From: Pseudalkalibacillus hwajinpoensis
GTDB lineage: Bacteria; Bacillota; Bacilli; Bacillales; Guptibacillaceae
Assembly: GCF_015234585.1 (NCBI RefSeq)
Contig: NZ_JADFCM010000008.1
Coordinates: 1,240,001 to 1,304,000 of the forward strand
Direction: 5' to 3'
DNA length: 64,000 bases
Shown: positions 1 through 8,176 of the stretch, in pieces
Numbering within the stretch: the stretch's first letter is position 1
Layout of the letters: every line of letters begins with the position of its first letter
Program-made: the position numbers and the translations under genes
The notes under the pieces: model-generated
The model's input: the letters and a program-made list of their open reading frames with translations, nothing else
Told to the model about the DNA's origin: nothing
The model's database searches: none

Positions 1-915
1 TGCTGGCCATGCTAAAGGAATCATGGTTGGTTGCTTATTAATGTAACATTTTACTTCAATGGCATCACCAATCGCATAAATGGAAGGATCACTCGTTTGG
101 AGGTATTCGTTTACTTGAATTCCGCCTCGTGTTCCTACAGATAAACCGGCATGGACAGCTAGTTCATTTTCAGGGCGGACGCCAATTGACAAAATGATCA
201 GGTCCGTAGCGATTTCTTTTCCGCTTATGGTGAGCACTTTCGTTCCATTGCTTTCGAACGCCTTTACTCCGTCATTTAAAATCAAATTAATGCCTTTATT
301 CATAAGGTGCTGGTGAACGATTGCGGCCATTTCATAATCGAGTGGTGGCATAATTTGATTTGCCATTTCAATTAGAGTGACGTTCATGCCAAGGTCGCTC
401 AAGTTTTCAGCCATTTCAACCCCGATAAAGCCACCGCCTATAACAACAGCTTGTGATGGCTTCTCTTCATCAACATAAGATTTGATCCGATCGGTATCAG
501 GAATATTGCGAAGCGTAAAGAGTGCCTTTGCTTCATTGAGCCCAGGGATCGGTGGCACAATCGGACGCGCTCCTGGTGAGAGAATCAGTTGGTCATACGT
601 TTCCTCGTAAGTTCGACCGGATTTTAAATCGTGCACAGAGATGGATTTTTTTGCACGATCAATTCGTGTGACTTCGCTCAAGGTACGAATATCAAAGTTA
701 TACCTTGCTGTCATGCCTTCTGGTGTTTGGACGAGTAGTTTCTTGCGGTCTTCAATCGTTCCACCTATATAGTAAGGGAGCCCACAGTTGGCGTAAGAAA
801 TATACTCACCTTTATCAAACATAACAATTTCTGCGGTTTCATCTAATCTCCTTAAACGAGCTGCCGCTGTTGAGCCACCAGCTACGCCACCAACAATTAC
901 AATTTTCTTACTCAT
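1..915 (-). CDS. CoA-disulfide reductase-like FAD/NAD(P)H oxidoreductase (3' end cut by window)
   Basis: The frame is open from the ATG at 915 down to base 1, so only the first 305 residues are present. The N-terminus (KKIVIVGGVAGGSTAAARLR) is the FAD-binding Rossmann motif. The segment YISYANCGLPYYIGG holds the single redox Cys (about residue 43) typical of CoA-disulfide reductases and NADH peroxidase-type enzymes. A second GxGxxG (VVIGGGFIGVEMAE) binds NAD(P)H, and IYAIGDAIE is the second FAD motif. Family enzymes reduce CoA or persulfide disulfides in the cytoplasm, and many carry a C-terminal rhodanese domain that would lie outside the window. AAAAGGAGACGATCAT precedes the ATG. The choice between CoA-disulfide reductase and NADH oxidase is inferred from the motif, not proven. 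Confidence 0.85.
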   Translation of the reverse strand, partial: MSKKIVIVGGVAGGSTAAARLRRLDETAEIVMFDKGEYISYANCGLPYYIGGTIEDRKKLLVQTPEGMTARYNFDIRTLSEVTRIDRAKKSISVHDLKSGRTYEETYDQLILSPGARPIVPPIPGLNEAKALFTLRNIPDTDRIKSYVDEEKPSQAVVIGGGFIGVEMAENLSDLGMNVTLIEMANQIMPPLDYEMAAIVHQHLMNKGINLILNDGVKAFESNGTKVLTISGKEIATDLIILSIGVRPENELAVHAGLSVGTRGGIQVNEYLQTSDPSIYAIGDAIEVKCYINKQPTMIPLAWPA

Positions 916-1238
916 ATGATCGTCTCCTTTTTAATTACCTATAGGGGTATTTGACTCTTTTATTATATTTCATTATTGTGGGGAAAAATGTGATGGTTCT
1001 CACATTTAATTGAATGATGTCACATCTAGTAACATTGAAAATGCTTTTTGTAAAAGTTATCATTCAGGCTTAATCACAGTGAAACCACATGATCGAACTT
1101 TTCTGTTAGACTAGGTGAATCGGCTCGAAGAAGTGTGGAAATCACACGGCATATAGGTTACTAGTAGTTACATATCATAAATTTTTATTTATCTATCAAG
1201 TTGCTAAACTTCAGCTAGAATCGGTAGGAGGAATTTAC
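916..1238. other. intergenic region between divergent genes
   Basis: This stretch holds the minus-strand promoter and operator near 936-967 and the leader of the NlpC/P60-like gene. A ribosome binding site TAGGAGGAA lies just before 1239. I see no further gene or RNA in it. Confidence 0.6.
936..949. promoter_or_regulatory. candidate CsoR/CstR-type operator
   Basis: TACCTATAGGGGTA has inverted arms TACC/GGTA around a C/G-rich centre. It lies between a TATAAT -10 box on the minus strand (962-967) and the oxidoreductase start at 915, where a bound repressor would block transcription. CsoR-family persulfide sensors (CstR) bind sites of this general shape and control CoA-disulfide reductase and rhodanese genes in Firmicutes. 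The match is by eye, and no regulator gene is in the window. Confidence 0.35.
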
Positions 1239-1997
1239 ATGAACAAATCTAGATTAACCGCACGAAAATATATTGCTTCATCTACTTTGGTGGCCGCGAT
1301 GGTCTTTTCTCCGGTCTTAAGTGAAGGAGCATTTGCTAAGGTCGACTCAAATGATGTGAAGCAAAGCGATTCAGCTAATTCATCAATCAATGTTCTGATC
1401 GGGGACCGTGGCGAGGCTGTTACGGCACTACAAACAGAACTGGAATCTCTCGGTTATTATTCATATAACTTGGATGGTATTTATGGTCAGATTACAGAAG
1501 ATGCCGTTGAAGAATTTCAAGAAGACGAGGGACTTACTGTAGACGGTATAGCTGGACCTGAGGTTATGGGTGCACTATCCTCAAGTGAATCCGAAGCGAC
1601 TGAAACGTCAGATGACGCTCCTACTGAATCCGTTTCCGAATCCGAAGTGGTTTCCATTGCGGAAAGCTTAATTGGAACACCATATGTATGGGGCGGCACG
1701 ACTCCAGACGGGTTTGACAGCAGTGGGTTCATCCAGTATGTGTTTAACGAAGCTGGAGTCGACTTATCAAGAACGGAACGTGATATGTGGAAATATGACG
1801 GGACAGAAGTAGAGTCTCCAGCGATCGGGGATGTTGTCTTTTTTGAAGGCACTTATGATGTAGAAGGAGCTTCACATAGCGGAATCTATATCGGCGACAA
1901 CCAAATTATCCACGCAGGTAGCGGCGGGGTGGAAGTCACTGATCTTAGCTACGATTTTTGGCAAGACCATTATTTAGGCGTTAAGTCATTCAAATAA
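1239..1997 (+). CDS. secreted peptidoglycan-binding NlpC/P60-like protein, catalytic Cys replaced by Ser
   Basis: A 252-residue exported wall protein. Residues 1-33 form a signal peptide ending AFA. Residues about 52-112 are a PG_binding_1 domain (LGYYSYNLDGIYGQITEDAV). A low-complexity Ser/Glu linker follows, then an NlpC/P60 domain from about 136. NlpC/P60 enzymes cut D-Glu-diaminopimelate bonds with a Cys-His-polar triad. Here the expected FDCSGF reads GFDSSGF, so the nucleophile position (residue 161, codon AGC at 1719-1721) is Ser, while His213 and His225 of the triad region are kept. The protein may therefore be a non-catalytic wall binder or a weakened enzyme. A strong RBS (GGAGG) fits the ATG start. 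It stands alone and is followed by a terminator. Confidence 0.88.
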   Translation: MNKSRLTARKYIASSTLVAAMVFSPVLSEGAFAKVDSNDVKQSDSANSSINVLIGDRGEAVTALQTELESLGYYSYNLDGIYGQITEDAVEEFQEDEGLTVDGIAGPEVMGALSSSESEATETSDDAPTESVSESEVVSIAESLIGTPYVWGGTTPDGFDSSGFIQYVFNEAGVDLSRTERDMWKYDGTEVESPAIGDVVFFEGTYDVEGASHSGIYIGDNQIIHAGSGGVEVTDLSYDFWQDHYLGVKSFK

Positions 1998-2051
1998 CCA
2001 TCATATAAGGCCAGCGTGATTTCTAAATAATCGCGTGGCTAGTTCAAGAGG

Positions 2052-2090
2052 GATGCTAATCATTTCATAAGATGATTAGCATCTTTTTTT
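2052..2090 (+). terminator. rho-independent terminator
   Basis: GATGCTAATCAT pairs with ATGATTAGCATC across a short loop and is followed by seven T residues. It ends the NlpC/P60-like transcript. Confidence 0.85.
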
Positions 2091-2203
2091 CGCGGTTCAT
2101 TGAGCGCTGCATGAAATCTTCTCATTTATTTACAATCGTCATCTGTATGGATATCATAGATATTGAGAAAAGATATCTTGTGTAATGAAAGTGAGATTCA
2201 ATC

Positions 2204-2641
2204 ATGTCAAAACATCACGCACTACAAAACATCTATCAAAGAAAGTTAGCGGTAAGCGTTGCTTATATTGTGTTAGTGTCCCTTCTTACGTCAATGCTAT
2301 TTTATCCGGAAATGTCATACTTCCATGGTGTGAACCATCTATTCTTTGAAATATTTTTAGCTATCTACATTTATGGCATTTGGGCTTCTTTGTTAAGTGA
2401 CGTCTTAGCCTCGATTCTATCGGATCGAACTAGAATACGAGAGGTGTATGGATCAGCGTTCTTTCATATCGGGGCTGGAGCACTCTTTGGCCTTGGGACC
2501 ATGGCTATCGCTGTTTCGTTTTTCTTATTGGATCGCTTTTTCATGAAATACATAAAAGTAAATTGGACGATCCCTTTCATATGTTTTGGAATTCTAGTTC
2601 TCATTTTTATTCTAAACTTGAATAACTATTTTCCGTCTTAG
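2204..2641 (+). CDS. integral membrane protein of unknown function
   Basis: A 145-residue protein with about four hydrophobic segments (roughly residues 16-36, 44-66, 86-112 and 121-142) joined by short basic loops such as SDRTRIREVYG. I do not recognise a named family. AAGTGAGATTCAATC before the ATG is a weak RBS. The gene is free-standing on the plus strand, 45 bases upstream of the NUDIX gene, and could be co-transcribed with it. No catalytic motif is visible. Confidence 0.6.
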   Translation: MSKHHALQNIYQRKLAVSVAYIVLVSLLTSMLFYPEMSYFHGVNHLFFEIFLAIYIYGIWASLLSDVLASILSDRTRIREVYGSAFFHIGAGALFGLGTMAIAVSFFLLDRFFMKYIKVNWTIPFICFGILVLIFILNLNNYFPS

Positions 2642-2686
2642 TTAAAAGATCAGTAGAATAATCATAAACAACTATGGAGGTTAGTT

Positions 2687-3151
2687 ATGGATTACATACA
2701 GCACCTACGTTCTATGGTGGGTCACGAGAAAGTCATTATGGTCGTAGCGGGGGCGATGGTTTTTGATGATGAGAATCGATTGCTGTTACAGCTTCGCACT
2801 GATAGCAAGTCATGGGGACTGCCAGGTGGATTTATGGATTTGAATGAATCGGTTCAGGAAACGGCAAGACGAGAAGTATTTGAAGAGGCGGGACTTGTGT
2901 TGAAAGACATGTCGCTGTTTGGAATCTATTCAGGTCCAGATAAAGAGAAGACGTTTGGTAATGGCGATCAGGTGTCACCAGTTCAAATTATATTCCGCTG
3001 TCATGATTTCGAAGGTGAGCTACGGGGAAGTGAAGAGTCGTTCGAGACAGCATTCTTTTCACTAGGTGATCTTCCGGAAAACCTCTTCAGTGAGCACAGA
3101 CTTATGATGAATGATCTTGTAAGTGGTAAGGAGCAGCCTATCATAGGGTAA
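2687..3151 (+). CDS. NUDIX hydrolase
   Basis: A 154-residue cytoplasmic NUDIX protein. The Nudix box starts at Gly48 and reads GFMDLNESVQETARREVFEE up to residue 67, giving the full GX5EX7REUXEEXGU pattern that binds Mg2+ and cleaves a nucleoside diphosphate linked to another moiety. The upstream segment VVAGAMVFDDENRLLLQ is the usual first beta strands. The substrate cannot be told from sequence. The ATG follows GGAGGTTAGTT, a strong RBS. Confidence 0.9.
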   Translation: MDYIQHLRSMVGHEKVIMVVAGAMVFDDENRLLLQLRTDSKSWGLPGGFMDLNESVQETARREVFEEAGLVLKDMSLFGIYSGPDKEKTFGNGDQVSPVQIIFRCHDFEGELRGSEESFETAFFSLGDLPENLFSEHRLMMNDLVSGKEQPIIG

Positions 3152-3283
3152 TAGAAATGATTCAAGTAAGGCAACATAATAGAGGTTGAATGTGCAATAG
3201 TAAGAGAGATTCGCTGTCTTTTCATTATTTGATATAGTGATCTTCCAACAAATCACTTCAATGAGTATATAGGAGGGAATTCA

Positions 3284-3817
3284 ATGCCAAAGCGGAAAGT
3301 ATCCGTATACATCGCAACTAGCGTTGACGGCTACGTTGCAACAGAAGACGACTCACTCGACTGGCTTTTTAAAGTTGATCCAGAAGGTGACGCGGGTTAT
3401 GGGGAGTTCATGAAAGATGTTGACACACTCATCATGGGGCGACGTACATATGACTGGATAATGGAACAAGAGAACGGGGTTAACCCGTATGAGGGTAAAG
3501 CTTCCTATGTGTATACGACTCAATCACGAGAAAACACAGACGATGTTACATTTACATCGGAAGACCCTTCTTCATTATTGAGTAGATTAAATGAGCAGGG
3601 TGGAGAGACAGTCTGGCTGATCGGTGGCAGTGTATTGGTTCATGAATTTCTTGAGAAGAATTTGATTGATGAATTCATTATCTCGCTTGCACCAGCATTA
3701 ATTGGAAAAGGAATTCCACTATTTCAACACAGTGAGATCAAGCATGACCTGGAGTTAACCGATGTGCGCCAGTATGGTCAGTTTGCACAGCTTCATTATT
3801 TAGTTAAAAAAGGATAA
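3284..3817 (+). CDS. dihydrofolate reductase-like (RibD C-terminal domain) protein
   Basis: A 177-residue protein of the DHFR/RibD_C fold. It opens with KVSVYIATSVDGYVATEDDS, the usual first strand and substrate loop, has TLIMGRRTYDWI as the NADPH-binding portion, and ends with VWLIGGSVLVHEFLEKNLID and an APALIGKGIPLF segment. The family includes B. subtilis YyaP and YwjB. Actual DHFR activity is not established for these paralogues. AGGAGGGAATTCA before the ATG is a strong RBS. Confidence 0.85.
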   Translation: MPKRKVSVYIATSVDGYVATEDDSLDWLFKVDPEGDAGYGEFMKDVDTLIMGRRTYDWIMEQENGVNPYEGKASYVYTTQSRENTDDVTFTSEDPSSLLSRLNEQGGETVWLIGGSVLVHEFLEKNLIDEFIISLAPALIGKGIPLFQHSEIKHDLELTDVRQYGQFAQLHYLVKKG

Positions 3818-3828
3818 TGTAAGATATT

Positions 3829-3893
3829 GAAAAAGCCGTTCAATCAAATTGTCCAAAAATGGTTTGGGCACATTGATGAACCGCTTTTTTTAT
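3829..3893 (+). terminator. probable terminator with long imperfect stem
   Basis: AAAAAGCCGTTCAATCA pairs imperfectly with TGATGAACCGCTTTTT, with a further inner pairing, just after the DHFR-like gene and ending in a T-run. A short reading frame over this stretch is better explained by the hairpin. Confidence 0.6.
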
Positions 3894-4011
3894 GCGATTT
3901 TGATAAGAAAATGCTTGAAGGACGCAGTTTATTGGTAAAAATATGGTATTGTTTAATAGTAGATGAATGGGATTATGAAAGTGATTCGAAAAAAGTTATT
4001 GGAGTGTTTTT

Positions 4012-4245
4012 TTGTATTTACTACTATCGATCTTTTTAGCCTCTATTTTAGGACTCATTTTGATGATGACAGGTCCACTAGTAGGTGGTATTGTAGCGTT
4101 TGGCATCGTTGCTGGTTGCCTTTTCCGTGGACTGTATCTCCTTCATGACATCCATCACAGAGTTTCTAAGATTACCCCAGAAAGAGATAAAGTGAAAGAA
4201 GCTTATCAAAAGTACCTAAATGAGCGTGAAAGCTCTTCCTCTTGA
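4012..4245 (+). CDS. small membrane protein of unknown function
   Basis: A 77-residue protein read from a TTG start, preceded by TTGGAGTG (GGAG, spacing 7). Two hydrophobic helices (about residues 2-21 and 24-46) are followed by a charged tail (HHRVSKITPERDKVKEAYQKY). I do not recognise the family. The charged C-terminal helix suggests a membrane-anchored cytosolic tail. Confidence 0.5.
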   Translation: MYLLLSIFLASILGLILMMTGPLVGGIVAFGIVAGCLFRGLYLLHDIHHRVSKITPERDKVKEAYQKYLNERESSSS

Positions 4246-4304
4246 AGAAGTTGATGAGAGCCTAGCTTTAAATATTGGGTAAGTAAGTAGGATAAAGATT
4301 AGAA

Positions 4305-4550
4305 TTGGAAGATAAGGTAGAAGCACATTGTATCTCATCTAAGAATATCAAAGAATGGAGTAGTGGTAGTTTGGATAATGGACCTTCCTTGTTGATCTTT
4401 TTGATGACAATCATATTGTTGGGCATCACTGTAGGATCTTTCGTATTATTTATAAGACGGCTGCTGATTAATTCAAAAGTTAATCATAAGCGAACGAAAA
4501 ATGTTGAAGAGAAGCTCGATAGGATTATCGAGTTGCTAGAAGAAAAATAG
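4305..4550 (+). CDS. DUF4083-like small membrane protein
   Basis: An 81-residue frame whose second half, one membrane helix (LMTIILLGITVGSFVLFIRR) followed by RTKNVEEKLDRIIELLEEK, resembles DUF4083 proteins of Bacillus. The start is uncertain: a TTG at 4305 is used here, but the family usually begins close to the helix, so a start near 4390-4405 is possible. The function is unknown. Confidence 0.5.
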   Translation: MEDKVEAHCISSKNIKEWSSGSLDNGPSLLIFLMTIILLGITVGSFVLFIRRLLINSKVNHKRTKNVEEKLDRIIELLEEK

Positions 4551-4593
4551 TTAAAATATGTCCGTATGAAGAAGTGGAAGCTTGAGTAAATCT

Positions 4594-4624
4594 GATTGTG
4601 GCGTGTATGCGCGCAGTCTTTTTT
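4594..4624 (+). terminator. probable terminator
   Basis: GATTGTGGCG pairs with GCGCGCAGTC, with G-U pairs and one mismatch, and is followed by TTTTTT downstream of the DUF4083-like gene. Confidence 0.55.
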
Positions 4625-4743
4625 CTATTTCTGTACAACGGTGATCGAAAAGGAATGAGAAATTCCTAGTTCCTTAAAATAAACAAGAAACAACTGTCAC
4701 GCTATTTAGTTAAAGAACGATTCATTAGGAAGGCGTGATTTCT

Positions 4744-4986
4744 ATGACTCTGTTAAGAAAAGTTAATTTGTTATTGGCAATCGTAGCAATAGGAATGGCT
4801 TTCAATCATTTTTTTATTTTGCCTAACGCGATTTCTAGTCAAGTCTTTATCTCATTTTTGTTTGTCATGTTTCTACTGTTTGGAATCGAAAAAATAAGAG
4901 AAGAAGAACAAACTAAAAAAATAGCCAATACATACATTGTTACAGCGGTTATACTTTTCATTCTGTTAATGACTGATTTATTATAA
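4744..4986 (+). CDS. DUF3953-like small membrane protein
   Basis: An 80-residue protein with three hydrophobic segments split by the charged stretch GIEKIREEEQTKK, like DUF3953 proteins of Bacillus. The ATG at 4744 is preferred over the in-frame GTG at 4735, because the RBS TAGGAAGG ends only one base before the GTG but ten bases before the ATG. The function is unknown. Confidence 0.55.
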   Translation: MTLLRKVNLLLAIVAIGMAFNHFFILPNAISSQVFISFLFVMFLLFGIEKIREEEQTKKIANTYIVTAVILFILLMTDLL

Positions 4987-5086
4987 AAAAATATAAACTA
5001 ATGGAAACGCCTGCGTCTCAGAACAGAGCTTATTTCATAACATAGTAAACTATAATTAAATTATGTAAACTAGAAGGGGTGATTAT

Positions 5087-6898
5087 ATGCCGGACTGGTC
5101 CTACCATGTCATGTTTAAACCTTTTCTATCAAAATGGAGTCCCGAAGCTTCAAGAGAGTTTATTCATCAGTCCATGAATCGTATCGCTTCACTTCCAGGT
5201 GGACAGCATCTCATTCATTTTTTAGGAAGAGAAGAGGTAGCGGGTGAGCTGATGGTTAAGATCGAAGACATTACTTTTCCAGGCTGTGTGGGTCTATCAG
5301 GCAAAATTGATCCTAGACTTTCTGGTTTAAAAGGATTTAGCCATTTGGGGTTTGGCTGTATTGAAATTGGTCGGATTACGAAAGAGCCATCTGAAGAATA
5401 CACGAAACCAACGAGGCTACAAAATGGAAGTATTGCTTTTTCTGAACAGGGAGAGAGAGCGGGCCTTGCAAAGACGCTTCAACGGTTAGATCAAGCCAAG
5501 TTGGTTCAGCCCGCTATGTTCCAGTTAAGCGGTACAAGCGTTGAGCTGATTGAGATCGCTAGAGCTTTAAAACCTTATAATGGTGTTTATGAAATCCATT
5601 ATAATGAAATCGATTTTACGAATATGGATGTGCTGAGGTCCATTCGAGAATGGAAAAGCATTTATGTTCGAGTGCCAGGTAATCAAATTGAAAAAGCTGA
5701 CTTGGATTCTATTTCTCCATACATAACGGGTGTTGTGATTGATGAAGTGCAAGGTTTAGATACGTTAGCAAACCTTGCGATACATAAGGAAGCGTTAGCC
5801 TATTGTCAAAAAGAATATCCTTCATTACGATTGGTGACCGTGGGTGGAGTGAAAGAGCCAGAAGATGCTCTACAGCTAGTGAAGCACGGTGCTGATTTGT
5901 TGTTCTTATCTGGTGAATATGTCGAAGCTGGGCCAGGGTTGCCTAAGAGAATTTATGAAGCGATGAACGATAGTGCATTTGAAGAAGAAAGTCGTGGATG
6001 GAAAGATTATTTCTTGTTTGGATTATTTATCATGATCGGTGGCATGATTGCTTTAATGTTAAGTCTCACTTCGATCGTTTTACCATATGATGAAAGGTTT
6101 ATGCGGCTAACTCGTGAGGAGCTGTTGCTCTTTAATGAACGACTCTTATGGTTTATGGCACATGACCGAATGACGTTAGCTGGAACGATGATTTCTGGTG
6201 GCATTGTTTATATGACGCTGTCTTATAACGGAGTTAAGTACGGAATGTTGTGGGCAAAGCAGGCGATTGATATTGCCGCAATTATCGGTTTTCTAGGCAT
6301 CTTGCTTTTCATTGGCTATGGGTACTTCGACTGGTTACACTTGCTGTTTTGGATTGTGTTATTACCCTTTTACTTTAGAGGATACGTGAAAACGAAAGGT
6401 ATAAAGAGAACGCCAAAATCACGAAACCGTCGGAATGACCAGGCATGGCGTAAAGGCGTTATTGGGCAATTTTGTTTTGTTATGCTTGGATTTTCATTTG
6501 TTCTTGGTGGAGTGATTATTGCCGGAATTGGTGTGACAGGGGTTTTTGTCCCAACGGACTTACAATACATCTGCATGCCAGCGGATCTCATTCAGTCCTT
6601 CAATGATCGATTGATCTCAGTCATCGCCCATGACCGTGCTGGATTCGGAGGAGCGATGATTAGCGTTGGATTGTTAGTGCTAATGTCTGCTCTCTGGGGC
6701 TTCCAATCGGGGAATTCATGGCTATGGTGGATGTTTCTTATAGGAGGATTACCTGCGTTTGTAGCAGGAATTTATGTACACATTATGATTGGCTACACGA
6801 CGTTTATTCACTTGCTTCCGGCCTACATCGCTCTTGCGCTATTTTTTGGAGGGTTGTACTTTTCAAAACGTTATTTGATGGGGAAGCATTCATATTGA
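5087..6898 (+). CDS. dihydroorotate dehydrogenase-like barrel fused to a tandem-repeat membrane domain
   Basis: A 603-residue two-part protein. Residues 1-300 resemble a class 2 dihydroorotate dehydrogenase TIM barrel: MFKPFLSKWSPEASREFIHQ near the start, PGCVGLSGKID, FGCIEIGRIT, and near the end VTVGGVKEPEDALQLVKHGA followed by a GPGLPKRIYEAM helix. I do not find the usual Asn-x-Ser-Ser-Pro-Asn catalytic segment, so pyrimidine-synthesis activity is doubtful. Residues about 308-600 are membrane-spanning and hold two copies of one unit. Each copy has a polar motif (FNERLLWFMAHDRMTLAG near 358 and FNDRLISVIAHDRAGFGG near 514) followed by an MIS segment and further helices. GAAGGGGTGATTAT precedes the ATG. 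The gene is monocistronic with its own terminator. Confidence 0.75.
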   Translation: MPDWSYHVMFKPFLSKWSPEASREFIHQSMNRIASLPGGQHLIHFLGREEVAGELMVKIEDITFPGCVGLSGKIDPRLSGLKGFSHLGFGCIEIGRITKEPSEEYTKPTRLQNGSIAFSEQGERAGLAKTLQRLDQAKLVQPAMFQLSGTSVELIEIARALKPYNGVYEIHYNEIDFTNMDVLRSIREWKSIYVRVPGNQIEKADLDSISPYITGVVIDEVQGLDTLANLAIHKEALAYCQKEYPSLRLVTVGGVKEPEDALQLVKHGADLLFLSGEYVEAGPGLPKRIYEAMNDSAFEEESRGWKDYFLFGLFIMIGGMIALMLSLTSIVLPYDERFMRLTREELLLFNERLLWFMAHDRMTLAGTMISGGIVYMTLSYNGVKYGMLWAKQAIDIAAIIGFLGILLFIGYGYFDWLHLLFWIVLLPFYFRGYVKTKGIKRTPKSRNRRNDQAWRKGVIGQFCFVMLGFSFVLGGVIIAGIGVTGVFVPTDLQYICMPADLIQSFNDRLISVIAHDRAGFGGAMISVGLLVLMSALWGFQSGNSWLWWMFLIGGLPAFVAGIYVHIMIGYTTFIHLLPAYIALALFFGGLYFSKRYLMGKHSY

Positions 6899-6948
6899 AG
6901 AATTAGATCTGGAATTTCAATTGTTCAATGGGGTCCTATTTTAATTAG

Positions 6949-6984
6949 AAGCTGAAGTTCGCTTTAAGGGGCTTCAGCTTTTTT
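6949..6984 (+). terminator. rho-independent terminator
   Basis: AAGCTGAAG pairs with CTTCAGCTT across a 14-base loop and is followed by TTTT, after the dihydroorotate dehydrogenase-like gene. Confidence 0.75.
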
Positions 6985-7135
6985 AAATGAATTATTTTCT
7001 AATTTCATCCTAAAGTCGTAGAGAAGTTCATTCATTGTTCTAACGCTATGACGCTGGAGAAAGCTTAAAATATACGTATGTAACAATTAGATTTTTGAAG
7101 TATCGTGGTATATATGGTAATTGGAGGGAACGACG

Positions 7136-7540
7136 ATGAAATTTCAAGATTTTAACGCAGTGCAAGTTCGAATAGCTAGGCCGACCGATCAATTTGATAA
7201 AATTATTCAGTTTTATGAACATGGATTAGGCTTACAGCGAGTGGCAGAATTTACTGGACATGCAGGATATACGGGCGTGGTATATGGTTTACCTCATCTA
7301 TCTTATCAGCTAGAGTTCACGTCACATGAAGAAGGTAGCCCTTGCCCTGCGCCTACTGCTGATAACTTGATCGTTTTCTATATTCCAAATGGAGAAGAGC
7401 TGAAGAGCGTAGCAAAAAGACTTAATCAAATGGGGCATAGGGAAGTAGAACCTGAAAATGTGTATTGGAAAGAGAAAGGGATAACGATTGAAGATCCTGA
7501 TGGCTGGAGAGTTGTACTAATGAATACAGAAGGGATTTAA
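7136..7540 (+). CDS. VOC family (glyoxalase/bleomycin resistance-like) protein
   Basis: A 134-residue protein with the paired beta-alpha-beta-beta-beta pattern of the vicinal oxygen chelate superfamily. It begins VQVRIARPTDQFDKIIQFYE, has GVVYGLPHLSYQLEFTSHEE in the middle and ends ITIEDPDGWRVVLMNTEG, the usual C-terminal metal-site strand. The substrate is unknown. The ATG at 7136 is chosen over the TTG at 7121 because GGAGGGAACGACG stands at the right distance before it. Confidence 0.82.
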   Translation: MKFQDFNAVQVRIARPTDQFDKIIQFYEHGLGLQRVAEFTGHAGYTGVVYGLPHLSYQLEFTSHEEGSPCPAPTADNLIVFYIPNGEELKSVAKRLNQMGHREVEPENVYWKEKGITIEDPDGWRVVLMNTEGI

Positions 7541-7696
7541 ACTTAATAGATACGTAACTTTTATACTTGTAGTTGGAATTGAGTGTGGAATAATATGTTA
7601 AAATCAACGGTAAGGATAAAAAGGATTTATTATTTTGAAACTGCTCACACGAAAATTACGTAAAGCGTCACCACGTTGATAAGGAGGAGGGGACAA

Positions 7697-7960
7697 ATGA
7701 CACCTGTTATCTTAACAATTATCACGGTTACAGCCTTAATTGTAGCTACATTTATTGTTTTACGGAAAAGAAAAGCGGCTGGGTTGACCGGTATAAATAG
7801 TGCTTTAACGCCAGTGTTTCTCTTTCTCATTGCGATCGTGAACCTTTTAGCTTACTGGTTTGATTTGATGGGAATGATTAACTGGGTTGCGATGATGGTT
7901 TTTCTCTTACTCGGTGCTTATTTCACTAAGTACTCCTTGAAAACCGAAAACAAGGCTTAA
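7697..7960 (+). CDS. small membrane protein of unknown function
   Basis: An 87-residue protein with three hydrophobic segments (about residues 3-22, 37-58 and 60-77), a basic loop RKRKAAG and a charged tail. The ATG follows AAGGAGGAGGGGACAA, a very strong RBS. No family is recognised. Confidence 0.6.
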   Translation: MTPVILTIITVTALIVATFIVLRKRKAAGLTGINSALTPVFLFLIAIVNLLAYWFDLMGMINWVAMMVFLLLGAYFTKYSLKTENKA

Positions 7961-7990
7961 TCTGTTGTTTTTACTGAAAGAGTGTAAACG

Positions 7991-8128
7991 ATGGTTGTTG
8001 GGATTGCGTTGTTAGCGGCGATTATGCTTTCGATACTTTTTTATATCTACCGTCACGCACTCTTCATTTGGCCAAAAACATTAAACTGGCCAAGTCCTTG
8101 TAGGGATTTTGGTCGCTGCATGGATTGA
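7991..8128 (+). other. short hydrophobic reading frame, possible decayed gene
   Basis: A 45-codon ATG frame begins with a good membrane helix (MVVGIALLAAIMLSILFYIY) but has no convincing RBS. Shifting frame inside it restores a second hydrophobic stretch (LVGILVAAWIDS). This could be a small protein or the remnant of a longer membrane protein. I cannot decide. Confidence 0.25.
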
Positions 8129-8176
8129 TTCATGATCGGTAAAGTTCTACTATGATTGATTTAGCGGGGGGAGAAC

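Noticed and set aside
3827..4039. A 70-codon frame after the DHFR-like gene
   Set aside because: Its first 20 codons form the two arms of a terminator hairpin, and it has no RBS.
7991..8131. Selenoprotein reading through TGA at 8126-8128
   Set aside because: No Cys-x-x-Sec type context, no GU-loop hairpin after the TGA and no RBS. The frame does not continue with protein-like sequence.
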